Shown: in pieces, positions 1 through 12,100 of the stretch
Layout: each line of letters starts with the position of its first letter
Numbering within the stretch: position 1 is the first letter of the stretch
NCBI GenBank assembly: GCA_038030265.1
Contig: CM075943.1
Span: forward strand, 39,184,001-39,248,000
DNA: 64,000 nucleotides
Source: Corythucha ciliata
Taxonomy: Eukaryota; Arthropoda; Insecta; Hemiptera; Tingidae
Direction of reading: 5' to 3'
Made by a program: the position numbers and the translations under genes
Notes under the pieces: generated by a model
Told to the model about the DNA's origin: nothing
What the model saw: the letters and a program-made list of their open reading frames with translations, nothing else
Database searches by the model: none

Positions 1-830
1 CTGGCAATTCAAACTCTAACAATAGCCATCTGGCTTTACGTGCCCCAATAATGGCTAAACTGGCAATTTACGCAGCCTTGAAAATGCCTGAAAAAATCGT
101 GATTACCGCCCTGAAAATGGTTCAAACCATTCTTGCGCCAAAAACGGTCAATACTGACCTTGGCCTCGACGGACTAGATTCGAGTCCTAAAAACAGTTAA
201 ATTGACTATCCGGGCCCCTAAATGGTAAAACTGCCGATTCGCGACTTGCAAATGGCTAGAAGCCGAACTGATTATGGCGCTAAAAATAACCAAACCGGCA
301 ATTCCGGCTCCAAAAGTGGCCAAAACTGATTTTAAGAGCCCTATAAACGGACAAACTGACGATTCGCGCACTAAAAATGCATAAGCAAATGATTCCTGTC
401 CTGAAAATTGCAAAAATCGACCATTCACGAGCCAAGAATGGACAAAATGACCATTTGCGACTTGGCTTGACATATTCGTGCCGTAATATATCGCAAAAGT
501 GGTTGCGCGCTCCTTAAAATTGGCTAAAATGACGATTCGTACCTCGAAAATGCCGAAACAAACGAGTCTTGCCCTGAAAACGGCCTTATAAACTGGCGGT
601 CCCCACTCCAAAAATGGCCAAACTGGCAATTTCCTATCCTCTCTAAAAACGACAAAACTGACCCATTCGGACCCTAAAATGGTAAAACTGATGATTCGTG
701 CCCTGAGAATATTCACTATCAATTCACGCCCTATAAATACCATACTGACAAGTTTAGCCCGAAAAAATGGTCAGACTGGCGATTCCCGCTTGGATTAACT
801 GACGATTCGGGCCCTGAAAAAACCTAAACA
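1..830. repeat. Degenerate ~31-bp minisatellite, family A
   Basis: The stretch is made of imperfect tandem units of roughly 30 bases. Each combines a phrase like AAAATGGCTAAACTGAC with one like GATTCGCGCCCT. Units are heavily diverged and vary in spacing, so this is an old array. The same family returns at about 13180-13940. The long minus-strand reading frame across it is a by-product of the repeat and shows no protein signature. Confidence 0.7.
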
Positions 831-1014
831 GATGATCAGATGAAACAGATGAAGTTTTAGCCGTTATAAGGCTATTTTGCTATAACAGGGGTATTCAGTA
901 TTCACGTCAACTTTCGTAATGTTTGTAGTTTGTAATTGCGTAGTCAGAGGTTTGTTACCAGGGAAATCAAGTTTCGAATGAATGACTTTAAAATATGACC
1001 CGAACGAAATGAAT

Positions 1015-1430
1015 GACAAAGTTCCGACAGCAGCCTGTCGGGAAAAGTGCATTTCATTCATGCGACAATCGAGTCGAACCTCATAAGTTAGAACGATATC
1101 AATCAATTATGAATGACATTTAGGCCGTGGTATAGAAAGTCAAAATCATAAAATCGTGTTTCTTTTTACCGCAGGCCCCTTTTTTGGCACCAACTGAGGG
1201 GGAACAAAATTATGAAAATGAAAAATGAAACAGAGTCGGTTTGGTTGCCTATATGATATGGGAAGGCGGACTCTTGTTAGAGGAGTCATTTGCAATTAAA
1301 ATATTTATCCCGGCCTAAATTTCATTCATAATTGATTGATATCGTTCTAACTTATGAGGTTCGACTCGATTGTCGCATGAATGAAATGCACTTTTCCCGA
1401 CAGGCTGCTGTCGGAACAAAACTTTTTTCA
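1015..1430. repeat. Nested inverted repeat, arms ~115 bp
   Basis: The left arm at about 1015-1130 and the right arm at about 1310-1430 are reverse complements over about 115 bp with very few mismatches. Shared words include CGACAGCAGCCTGTCGGG and GATATCAATCAATTATGAAT. The central spacer is about 180 bp. This has the form of a foldback element or an internally deleted terminal-inverted-repeat element. Confidence 0.7.
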
Positions 1431-1504
1431 GATTACGTTAATTTTCAGATCAGTTAAATTAGGTAAAATGGATGTCACTATTTCACCATTGCGGAATGCG
1501 GAGT

Positions 1505-2135
1505 GCCTGGGTTCGAATCCGAAACAATTTTTTTTTTACTTTTTTTTGTTCCTCCCTTTTTGGCCCACCTCAGGATTTTTTACTCAAGATTTATTAGGCT
1601 GTAGGCAAATCAAATAAAAGAGACGGCTCAAAATACAATGTCAATGAAATGTTTTGGTAATTGGGTGGTCCAGTAAGGCATAGCGTTAATTTAATAGCTC
1701 CCCTCCGCCGAGAGCTCCCCTGCCATATCAACGGATTTGGTTCACTAGGGTCTCATACGAAAGCGCGTTCATTTCTCATTACTCGAGTCAATTTTGGGGG
1801 CAATCGCAGCAACAGCCGTGCGGTAGCGAATTTTCAACTAATTCAAACCCCTCTTTCACACCGTTCCCGTGGACCGATTCATCTGGATCACGAACTCGTC
1901 CGAGATATTCACGCTATTGATTTTTAGACCAAATTTGGTTGCTCTAAGTCAAAAATTGCGACCGTGATCGTGCTAACAAGCGAGGGGCCATATATATATA
2001 GCAAATCGAACCGACCTCGGATTCGTGTTCTAGGGGTTCTGAAACGTGAAAAAAAAGTATCACAACCCATATGTGCGACCATCAGGGCGAGACCAATAGT
2101 GCATTTTTTGAATGAAATGCACTAAAAGATTCCAA
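1505..2135 (+). repeat. Dispersed repeat, copy 1 (uninterrupted)
   Basis: About 630 bp that recurs in inverted orientation at 18955-19398 plus 26604-26790, where an LTR retrotransposon splits it. Identity is high: frames at 1661-1927 here and 19153-19413 there translate almost identically, but they look like repeat shadows. The start carries a tRNA B-box-like word GGTTCGAATCC followed by a T run, which hints at a SINE-type origin. The 3' end has a small hairpin around AGTGCATTTTTTGAATGA. Confidence 0.65.
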
Positions 2136-2284
2136 TTTCGATTTCCCTAACAACAGACTGTAACAACAACGCAATTACGAAACTACAAACAGTACGAAAG
2201 TTGATGTGAATACCCCTATTGTGTCCGAATAGTTAGTTTTTGAGGCGAAATCCCTCGCTTTTCTTACAAAATCGTTATAGCGCT

Positions 2285-2412
2285 TTCCATTTGCATAAAA
2301 TTCCGCTCTGAAGCCGAGCATTTCCACCCGTGTTCCCTGAATTAAGTGATATGGTAATGGAGAAGACGGGTGGAAATGCTCGACTCCAGAGCGGAATTTC
2401 ATGTGAATGGAA
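2285..2412. repeat. Hairpin, arms ~48 bp
   Basis: The left arm (2285-2332) and right arm (2363-2412) are reverse complements. They share GCATTTCCACCCGT on one side and ACGGGTGGAAATGC on the other, with a loop of about 30 bases. It ends about 150 bp upstream of the RBM48 start codon. Its function is unknown. Confidence 0.65.
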
Positions 2413-2559
2413 AACGCCATTAGTTTCTGGGTCAATAAGTGGATTTGTTTGGGAAAAATTGATCGATAGACCTTGATGCTACGATCAAAATCTGGTCAAA
2501 ATACATTTCAATCGTTTGTTTGGTTTTTCAAAGGTGATTTAAAGGAAAGGAACTCAACT

Positions 2560-5500
2560 ATGGAAGAGGACGAAACGCAAGCGCCTCCTTCCGAAGGTGT
2601 GAAACCGTCGGCTTATTTGCCTCACCACGTTCAACAAGAGCTGTGCACTACACGAGCAGCCTACAGACGTGGAAAAAAGCTGACAGCCGTCAAGGTATAA
2701 CTTGTATCCTACGAAAAATATTTCTGTTTGTGTGTTTTTGTCTATGAAAAAGGCGTTTGCTCTAAAGATTACGGACCACTTTTTATTATTATTACTTGTG
2801 GGTCCTGTTTTCGTTCGCAATCCATCTAAAATTAACAAAAATTGAAAAGTAGTTGAAAATCCTTGACAAAAAAAGGTCTTTAGGTTTACACAGTCAATAA
2901 GGAGTCCCAGCATCTTCTCATATACTACGTGCCAGCGATTGACCTTAGAAAAGAGCTAGCGGTTTTGTGCAATAAATTCGGGCTTGTAACGCTTCTCGAA
3001 TTCGTTGCTCGTGGAGAGGACGATGATAAATTTTCCGAAGTGTACCACGTACGCTACGAGAAAATTGTTCAAGCGAGGTAAAGCATAACGGGAATAGTGA
3101 ACACCACCTCAACACCATTTTGATTATATAGGCTAGTCAATATAAACATCAAACATCGCAAATATGCATGTAATTGTTTTTTCTTTTGCACATTGTTAGG
3201 GCCAATGAGAGCAGTTTATACTCAAGTTTGCAACCTTCAAAACCTTTGCTCAACTCGTGGAACTCGAAAAAACACGAAATTCCATCAATTTTTTAGGTTG
3301 TTAAACAAAAATACCAGAAGATAGCGTTTTTCGAGCATGAACACAGTATACATTGTTGAAGCCAACTAAATTTGCTACAATTTAAGCCCAGTCCGAGCGT
3401 CCTACGTTTGTTATTTTCGGAGATACAGCCAATCAAGAAATATGTAATATCGCCAAAAAGCGAGATTTTATTGATAGAGTTATTTTTCAAGACCCGTAGC
3501 ACTCAAACATAATTGTCCTACAGAATATCCACGCGAGAATAATTCTTAGGCAGTAGCTCAATTTTAATCTGACGCTATTGCGTAAAATTTATTTTCGCGT
3601 GGATATTCTATAGGACAGGGTGACTTGTACTTGGTTGAGCAAAATAATAGGGGTGATTAAACATCCAAAATGCAACAAAAACTGTCTTATGACCTAGGGT
3701 CCGATTTCCTTTCCTAGTCGAGATAATAGATTTTTTCACGTTTTTCAGCACATCACTGGTTTTCACAAGAAAAACAGCTGTAACTTGGGAAGCATGCGTC
3801 CTAGGTTAAATCCAACGACACCAATGAAAAGAGCACACTTTTTTCTGTGTGAGTAAGGACATTTTGTCCAAAGTTAGCGAAAGATTCTTGGAGTAAACTG
3901 GGAAAATATCAGGATATTTTAGAAAATGCCAGTTTTTGACAACTGTTCAAAGCTAGACTACATTAGCCATGGTGCTCCCAGCGCCCGGCAAATTCCTCTA
4001 AAGCTGTATGAAGTAACTTGGTTTAATACTTCATGCTTATTTTACTCCTGTCCTTCACAATGTTTTGAGAAAAATCCATTGTTATACCAAAAAATGAGGC
4101 AATTAGGCCCATTTTGAGTGCCTAAAAGAAGATACCAAAGCTATTCCAAGATTTTTTTTTGCAGCTTATTCCACTTTTATTTGTCTGTCCCAATAGATTA
4201 GCATAGTATGTCAAAAACTGACATTTTTAAAAACATCCTGATATTTTCCCAGTTTACTCAAAGAATCTTTCGCTATCATTAGACAAAATGTCTTTACTCA
4301 CACAAAAAAAAGAGTGCTCTTTTCAGTGGTGTCGTTGGATTTAACCTAGGACGCTTACTTCCCTTGTTACATATATGTTTTTGTTGCGAAAACCCGCGAT
4401 GTGCTAAAAAACAACAAATTGATTGTCTGAACTAGGAATGGAAATCTGACCTTAGGCCATAGGAAATTTTTTGTTGCATTTTTGGTGTACAATCACCCCT
4501 CTCATTTTGTTCACCCAAGTACCAATCACCGTGTATTTGAGTGCTACGGGTCTTGAAAAATTACCCTACCAATAAAATCTCGCTTTTTGGCGAGATCAGG
4601 TATTTTGTTGATTGACTGTATTCCCTGAACTAACAGACCCAGGATGCTCGGGCATGGCTTAAATTGTAGCAAATTTAGTTGGCTTTAACAATGTATACTG
4701 TGGTCATGCTCGAAAAACTCTTTCTTCTGGTATCTTTGTTTAAAAAAACAGAAAAAGTGATGAAATTTCTTAGTTTTTCGAGTGCCATGAGTTAAGCACA
4801 AGGTTTTGAGGGTTGCAAACTTGAGTAATAACTGCTCTCATTGGTCCTAACAACACGCAACAAAAAAATCAATTACATGCATGTTTGCGATTTACCCCGA
4901 TTTTTGTGTCTATATTGACTGGTCTAATAAAACTGTTTGGTTCTCATTTTTTTTTTTTTTTTTTTTTTTTTTTAGATTTGCCAAAAGACAGTTGGACACT
5001 CGTTCGTTCTATGGAAGCGCTTTACACGTATGCTACGCTCCCGAACTTGAAACTTACGAAGAGACTCGTTTAAAATTGATCAATCGACGGTCTGAAATAG
5101 CTTTTCGAACGGGACGAACGTCTAGGCTGCCCAATGTCCCCTCGAGGTTCGTAAACTTTATACTAATATGATTTTATTTATTACCGAGTCGCTGTTGTGG
5201 TTTCAGGCTCACTTCAGGCGGTGGCCAAAATGTACAAAAATTCAGAATGAAAACTTTGAAGGAGTCAACCCCCCGGAACGTGGCTTCGTCGTACGCTATC
5301 CCTTCGACGAATTTCACCTTGCCCTCGACGTCGAACGCTATCCCTTCGATGAATTTCACTATACCCTCGACGTCGAACGCTATCCCTTCGATGAATTTCA
5401 CTATGCCCTCTACGTCGGCTTGCGTCTACCCGTCTCAGCAAGTAAGTTCCCAACTCTCCCCTTCGTGTCTCATCGGTAATAACGTCTTGTTTCTCAGGTG

Positions 5501-5629
5501 TTGACTCTTCCGGGAACGACGACTCAACCCGAACTTCCGTTCAACGGCGATCCGCCGCCCGTCAAGAAGAGAAAGACTGAGGAGAAAGCCGTGAAGCGTA
5601 TCATTTTTTATCGGTCTGGACCCACGTAA
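2560..5629 (+). CDS. RBM48: RNA-binding protein 48 (RBM48), five exons
   Basis: Exons 2560-2694, 2884-3077, 4976-5146, 5207-5441 and 5498-5629 join in frame at GT-AG borders to give 288 residues (human RBM48 has 367). Residues about 10-60 match the RBM48 N-terminus (LPHHVQQELCTTRAAYRRGK, then AVKVYTVNKESQHLLI). The RNA recognition motif spans about 44-125 and ends in the family hallmark SFYGSALHVCYAPELET. RBM48 with ARMC7 is known to support splicing of U12-type introns in the nucleus. I chose the ATG at 2560 because it gives the family N-terminus; an in-frame ATG at 2476 would add unrelated residues. The tail is divergent, with three copies of a 14-residue repeat at about 196-236 and a basic patch (PPVKKRKTEEK) near the end. 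Intron 2 is 1.9 kb and mostly a foldback element; the others are 56-189 bp. LARP7 follows on the same strand. Confidence 0.9.
3132..4925. mobile_element. 1.8-kb foldback element in RBM48 intron 2
   Basis: The two halves are imperfect reverse complements. The left arm is about 3132-3943, the right arm about 4208-4925, and the unpaired centre is about 265 bp. Matching words are TGCATGTAATTG with CAATTACATGCA, and CAATGAGAGCAG with CTGCTCTCATTGG. Arm identity looks near 85-90% with small indels. There is no coding frame of note (longest 69 aa). It fits a giant palindromic, non-autonomous transposon. It lies in the intron and leaves both splice sites intact; the right arm ends just before the poly-T acceptor tract. 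Confidence 0.75.
5294..5419 (+). repeat. In-frame 42-bp tandem repeat, three copies
   Basis: Three tandem 42-bp units in RBM48 exon 4 encode variants of SNAIPSMNFTMPST. The period is a multiple of three, so copy-number change keeps the frame. The units contain no stop in several frames on both strands, which produces several overlapping false reading frames here. Confidence 0.9.
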
Positions 5630-6162
5630 AGAGGAAGTCTCTTCTTTAGAACAAATTTGTATATAAAAAATGTGTATAAAGTTGACCATAAAAGGCCTTT
5701 CCAACCTTGCAAATGCTTGGTTCGGTCATGTCTGGCTATTTAAAACTCCAAAGAGTGTGTCTTATTTAATGTCTTTGGGTCTTTGGCGACGGTATCGAAT
5801 TTCTTGCACTGGTGAGGGGTGGGGGTCACGTCCATGAACAAAAGCGTGAAAACGCGTATCGCCCAGTGCCCTACCGGACAAATTCGCGTCATTTTAGATC
5901 TTTCCTCATGAGATTCATTGTTTGGGGCCTTTTTTTTGGCCATCTTTTATGGGTCGGTCAAGTCAAACACAAAGCGGCGCATTCCTCTCGTTTTTGTGTG
6001 GCCGGTGTGGTGAGACTAATAACCTGACGACTTCCTTATCGTAAGTACCACCCCCTGCCTTACCCCCTGCTGTGATAAACGCGTGCCGTCCCGACAACAA
6101 ACCGCTGTGTGTACTTTGCACTCGGGGATTATTATAAAAATTGTTTATTTTAAACGTGAAAA
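5630..6162 (+). promoter_or_regulatory. RBM48-LARP7 intergenic spacer
   Basis: This 533-bp spacer must hold the 3' end of RBM48 and the promoter and 5' UTR of LARP7. No exact AATAAA follows RBM48; the nearest variants are CATAAA and TATAAA words at about 5660-5695. A good donor-like word, TCGTAAGT, at about 6039 could end a non-coding LARP7 leader exon, but I cannot show it is used. No TATA box stands out. Confidence 0.4.
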
Positions 6163-9100
6163 ATGGCAAGTGAAACGGAAAATAACGAGGACTCCGAAAA
6201 GCAGAGTGAAGTTGTGACGAAAAAAGCGAGGAAGGCCAGGAGAAAACAGCTGTACAAAGACATCAGAGACGTAATGGAATTCTATTTCAGCCCAGCCAAT
6301 TTGAGTAAAGCTAGATACGTTGCGGCGAAGCTGGAACAAGGCAATGGAAGTAAGTTTTGTGCCAAAAAAGTAGCTTAAATTTAGCAAAGAGGAGGTCAAG
6401 GAGGAGAGCTCCAAAAATGAGGCAGAAGCTAACTGACTATAACTTGTGTCTTCTTCATGCCGTGACTTCAAGCCATGGGTGGAGGCGTCGGTGGAATAGG
6501 CATACGAGGCCTAGTTATCCGCTTCTTGCTCCTCGTTATCTGGACGGTGGCGTCGTGGACCGCTTGGTGACGGGGGGGGGGGAGCTTTGCTGGTGGTCTG
6601 GCGAGGTGCCAATGACCAGAATTGTGCCCATGACGGCTTGATGTCATAACTGTAGGGTTAACCTATGAATTGACCCAGAACGTGCATGGCCTGACCAACC
6701 ACGGCCCGTTCCCCATCTGTGACAATACTCAGGGTGATTCTAACACGATGCCTGTCCCAGAAGTGCCCAGCAGGACGAAAATACGCCTCCGAATCGTTCG
6801 CCTACTAAATTTACGGCAGTTTTGTCCGCTTGTAAACAGAGATGGGTAGCAATGCGTTCCTTGTTACTTCATTACTAACGGCGTTACTGTTTTCGATAAC
6901 GGATTAACCAGTTTGTTACTTTTGAAACAAAGTAATGAGAAAGTAGCTTCCACACAAGTAGAACACCAGTCCTCACTGAGTTGTTCGTAAGGTGCAACAC
7001 TACTGGCTCGTGGACGCAACGGGATCCAGTATGGGGTGACCCCTGACCCCGGTACCTACTGTTCATTCACTTTATAAATTTGGAAATCCCCAAAGTTTGC
7101 CAAAAAGGGTAATTTTGCAGAGATAAATGAGAAACGTGTCCATGGCCAGTGGGGGATCCAAGGGGAGCCGCACGAGACCATGCCCTCCACCACCCTTGGG
7201 GTCGAGATTACTTGCGCAAAAACATAATCAAAACCACCTCCGTACTTTTGAGTTAGAGACAGATGTGATTATGAGGCCCTCAAAATATTTACAACCGAGA
7301 AATATAGCCAGTTCAAGCCTGGCACGCATCTTAAACTAGCTAGCGCCTCTTAAACTGTCCAGAAATGAATGTTTCGCGTCTTGGCCGTGCTTTTCACCCT
7401 TTCAGGGCCACTAGAGCACAAGCGCTCGGTAAAAAACTAATCCCGAAAGTGTGGTTGCCATGGCTTCTTAAACAGTGTCCGTGGAGCCTGCCGGCGCACT
7501 AAACCCCCCACAATCTGCCCAGCGAGGTCCATGTGCATTGGGACTCTTCGCCCGCGGAAAAATTCGCGCGGTCCTTGAAAGCGTGCGCAAGTGGTTAAAA
7601 GGGGAGTTGCACGGCTGATTCCTCGATCTCCTCCAATCAACCCTCGTCTAATACTCGGCATACACTTTCTTGTCTTATTTCTGCACCAATCCTGGATTTT
7701 AAAAACGCGTTTCAATATCCAGGAAATTCCGCATATGCAGCGGCATTCCTTTTTTAAAAAAAAAAAAAAAAATTAGTCGAAGGAAGAGCGTGAAATTACA
7801 AGGTAAAAGCTCAAGGCGAATTTAAAATAATTTCAGGGACGAAATTTGAAAAAATGATACTATCGCATATACAGGGTGGTCGGTTTTAGCTTGTACACAA
7901 AATCATGGGTGAAACTAGACTTATTTGTGATCAAAAATACCACATCGACTATGGTCCGAAAATCCAAACTCTTCTAGATGTGATTTTTTAAAATGATTTT
8001 TAAGGCTTAAGTCACTTTTCTCGACAAAATGTGAGTTGCTCCCTTCCGAGTGAACATTTTGAAACTTTTGACGACGGATTGGGAAAGAGCACACATTTTT
8101 CTGTCTGGATGAGCTATTTTAGGATCAATTTGATCGCTTTCTGTAGCCTTGACAGCCATTCAAACTAAGGAAAATCCGGAATTTTCAATTTTTCAAAAAA
8201 ATTCAACCCTCACTATTTAACGCTAAATCTCTGGGGGCTTCCCAAGGTCAGAAAAACTTGTTCAATGCGTCCTCTTCAAAATTACTCTTGTAGTTTTGAA
8301 CATCAACATTTCAACTACTATTGCGCTTGTATTAATTTACATGAAACTGCTTGAATTGGTCTTTATTGTCACTCCGGCAGCTGGATATCAGGTAGAGCGT
8401 AGCACAGCGTAGAGGGCAGAAATGACCTTTTGACATGACATTTTCTAAAGAATCATGATTTTCCTATTCTAAATTGCTTCGGAGTCAGGAAGATCCTGAA
8501 TTCAGGAATTTCCTGAAGATTAAAACGAGTCTTTAAAAACCAGGATTGGTGCAGAAGTAAGGCGAGAATGTGTATGCCGAGTATTAGACGAGGTACGATT
8601 GGAGGGGGGTCGAAATAGGGTTGTCAACTCGAAATTTGACAAAATCGGGACAAAAGTTTCAAAGCACAAAATCTGCGGGACAAAAAAGAAAAAAACCGGA
8701 ACGGTCCGTCCGGGTGCCGTCATAAAGGGCATTTGGACGTACTACTTGAGCTCGAACAACACTAACCACAAGAAGCTCTAACCACAAAAAGTTGTTAACC
8801 AAAATATGCCCCAAATACAAAATCATTGAAGCACAAAAAACCTTGAACCCCTAAAAGCTCGAACCACAAAAAGCTGAAACCCCACAAAATATAACCAAAA
8901 AATGCTCCAACCCCAAAAGCTCTAACCGTGGAAAGATCAGACCACATAAACGTTTGTTACATGACCTCACAATACTGCAACAAAACAAAACTCGAATCGC
9001 AAAAAGCTCTTACCACGAGAAGTGCTGACCACAAAAAAGTCTAACCAAAAAAAATTGAAACCCTAAAAGATCAAAATACCAAAAGCTGCATCCCTAATAA

Positions 9101-12100
9101 GCTTGAACAACAAAAATTGCTGCAGACTGTAGTATAACTGTTGTAGTTACACCCGGAAGATTTCTGTGGATACTTCACTATTTATTTATTCCGTTTTACG
9201 GAGACGAAGTGTGAGCCTGCGATCCCTAATCCCTTAATCAAAGAAAAATAAAACCACAAAAACTAACCCAAGAGACGAAACGGCCACAGCTGCAGCCCTG
9301 AAATGTAAGAAGAAAACAAATAAACCACAAAGAGCTTGAACAACCGAAAACAGCAACCCTAAAATGCGCAAATAACGAAAAAGCTTCAACTACAAAAACC
9401 TCAAAAATACACTAATTACCATACCTCAAAATGCTCTAACGAACCCCAAAATGCTCTAAACACAAAATTTTGTAACCAAAAAAGCTTACGAAGATTGCGT
9501 TTTTCTCTCAACTTGAGTTGCGAATTATCGTTTTTCTCAACACTTGAGCCACGGATTAGCGCTTTTTTTTTAATTAAAAAAAGAAATCCGTGAAAGGGCC
9601 TCTATTTACCACGAATGAGTGATTTTGTCTCAATTTCGGTCCTAAGTTGTATTGAAAAGTCGCGAATTTGAGAATTTCCCCATTTTTCCAGGGTTGCTTC
9701 AGACCGGGAAAAGTCGGGGAATTTCAAAGCGGTCAGAGAAATTCGGGAAAAGATATGGATTTTTAAAATTTTGAGCCAGGGAAAAAGAGCGAGCAGCTTC
9801 TTCGTCCTAGACTTTCTTGTATTTAGTGGTTAAACGAGACAAAAATTGAACTAATGCGAGCTCTTCCTACTGGCCGACCTACATCTCTTGCTGAAAATTG
9901 CGCTTGTTCCCAATTTTCGCTGCAAAGTAGCGATTTTTCACAATTTTGGCCACAAATTGGCGTTTTCTTCACTTTCAACTCTAATTCACTTTCAAATTCT
10001 CAATTTAAGCAAAAAATATTTCATATATTTTATATTTATATTTTGCGTTTTTCTTAATTTTAGCCGCGCTAATTAGTGGCTCTACAAAATTAGGGGTTTT
10101 TTTAAATACATTCTATCCCTGAATTAACAGGTATTTTTTCGCTTTAAGCTGTGAATTATCGCTTTCCCCCAGTTTTAGCGGCGAATTAGCGGGTTTTTTC
10201 ACTTATCGCCATGAATTGAAATTTTTTCGACAAATAAATTACCTTTAGAAGCCTCGAATAGGCGCATTTCCAATATTAGACTCAAATTGAAATAGTTCTA
10301 CATGTATTTTAGCTGAGAATTAGCACTTTTTCTCAATTTCTTTTTCTGCGTTTCTGTTAATTTTAGGCGCACCTTTCATCCGCAAATTAGCCGTGGTTTT
10401 TACATTTTAGGGTAATTCCAAGTGGCGAAATCATGTCTTTTCCGTCTTTCCTGGAAACTATGCGAGACCATCCTAATTTTGTCTTCTGAAATAGAGGACC
10501 TGCAATAACATAAAAAATTACGAAATGACCCAAATGTCATTCCCCTGGTCTGTCCATTCTCTCGTACACGTGCGCCTCAAGGAACAAAAGTCTTTCAGTT
10601 TGACTCTGGAAAACTGCAAAGGCTCATAAATTGGTCCTGAAGAGACAGCTTTATCCTCATGATTTTAGGTGCACATGCTCCCGATTGTGAGTCAAAAGCA
10701 GCGTGTCCCATAGGTTTAGGATCATTCCCCTGTGAAATCTTGCTGGCCCAGTAGAAGGAAAACTATTACTGCCAAGTGCGTTTTGAAAACGGAGGATGGC
10801 AGGTTCGGCTCAACCCCGCTTTAAGCTCAATGTGCATTGTGTCGTCGGTGCTAGACGACCATCGCTCAAGTTCTTGGTGAGTATTTTTATTGTCTGTCAT
10901 TCCCCTGTTACCCATAACTGGGGGGTTTTCTTAATTTTAGACATGCTAATTAGTGATTTTCTCAATACTTGCCGTGAATCAACGTTGTTTGAAGGAGTTG
11001 ATTTTTTTTTCTTCTAAAATTGGTTGGGTTAGCTGGTGAGCCTCCAGAAACATTTCTTTTACTCATTAAGAAGTTACTTTGATGGGGTAAAAACTGGAAA
11101 AACTGAGTTTTGTCATTCCCCAGTGCGTCAGATTAGTGGGCATGCCAGAGGAATGACTGCTGACTAGGGGAAGGACATTTTCTTCCCTTGATACTTGGTT
11201 AGCAAACTACCTTTTCGTTTTCTTGGCCTTATAAGCGTGGATGATGCTGACTGACGTAGCGGAGCTCAACCCAGCTACGAAAAATTGCATTACAATTCCA
11301 TCTTTCCTTACAGATCAACTCATATCAATACAATCGTGGCACCAAAGAAACAAAATCAAAAGAAGAAGTGCTGAGGGAGAAGAGATTACTACCCTCTTGG
11401 TTTTTTCATTCCCCTGGACCGCTGATTATTAACAATTGCCGTGATGCCTCCCCCCCCCCCCACGGGTAACGAAACTTTTCTGATGGTGCGTAGATTTTGT
11501 TCGTACGTGATGGAAATACATGTTCGGATAGGAAAACTTTGACGATGTAGCCAAAAAAGTATCGAGACTTGCTAGCCCTGATTTCGCCACTTTTAGTGGA
11601 ATCACCCTTTAGCCCGCATTACCAACTTTTTCTCTTTTACAGCTACAAATAAGTTGCCTTCTGAAGCCGAGAATTTGAGTGATTTCTTTTTTAATCACTT
11701 AAGCTTTGGTTTCCTAGGAAAGCGGTGCCGTAATATTACGTTAGAAAGTTTCCCTTTTAAATGAAGCCATAGTTGCAAGAGAGCGGTAAACAGACAGCGG
11801 CACCGCTTCCATCGTGACGGTGACGATGATTTTTCCTCGTAGCTCCAACTATTTGGTAGTATTTTCTTTTAACAACAGAATAGAGTCGTTTTCGGACAAT
11901 ATTAATTACAATTTCGCCACCTTCCATCCAGGCAGTTTTCACGCTCATTGTAAACAAAAAACGTTCACCGTCACCGTCAAAAATCGTTGATGAACAGTTC
12001 ATCACCGTCATGAACGGCCGTCTCATTCGAAGCGGTGCCGCTGTCTGTTGACCGCTCTCTAGGCAACTACTGGTGTGATTTAAAAGGGGATTTTTTCTAC

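Larger units (their letters stand above)
886..2218. mobile_element. Composite inverted-repeat element, non-autonomous
   Basis: Terminal inverted repeats of about 50 bp are visible. The left arm at 886-940 begins AGGGGTATTC; the right arm at 2171-2218 ends GAATACCCCT. The arms share a stretch reading GTTTGTAGTTT and another reading GTAATTGCG. The left arm has a 7-base internal duplication. The interior holds a second inverted repeat (about 1015-1430) and a dispersed repeat (about 1505-2135), so it looks like nested insertions. No transposase frame is present. Confidence 0.55.

Noticed and set aside
174..743. Minus-strand 189-aa frame
   Set aside because: It lies wholly in a diverged minisatellite; the repeated VFRARIV-like phrases mirror the DNA repeat.
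1490..1530. Possible tRNA gene with a B box GGTTCGAATCC and a T run
   Set aside because: No acceptor stem, A box or anticodon arm can be folded around it. The second copy at about 26780 shares only the B-box side, so it is repeat sequence.
5168..5479. Alternative frames over RBM48 exon 4 on both strands
   Set aside because: The 42-bp repeat lacks stops in several frames. Only the frame that joins the upstream RRM exons through GT-AG borders is supported.
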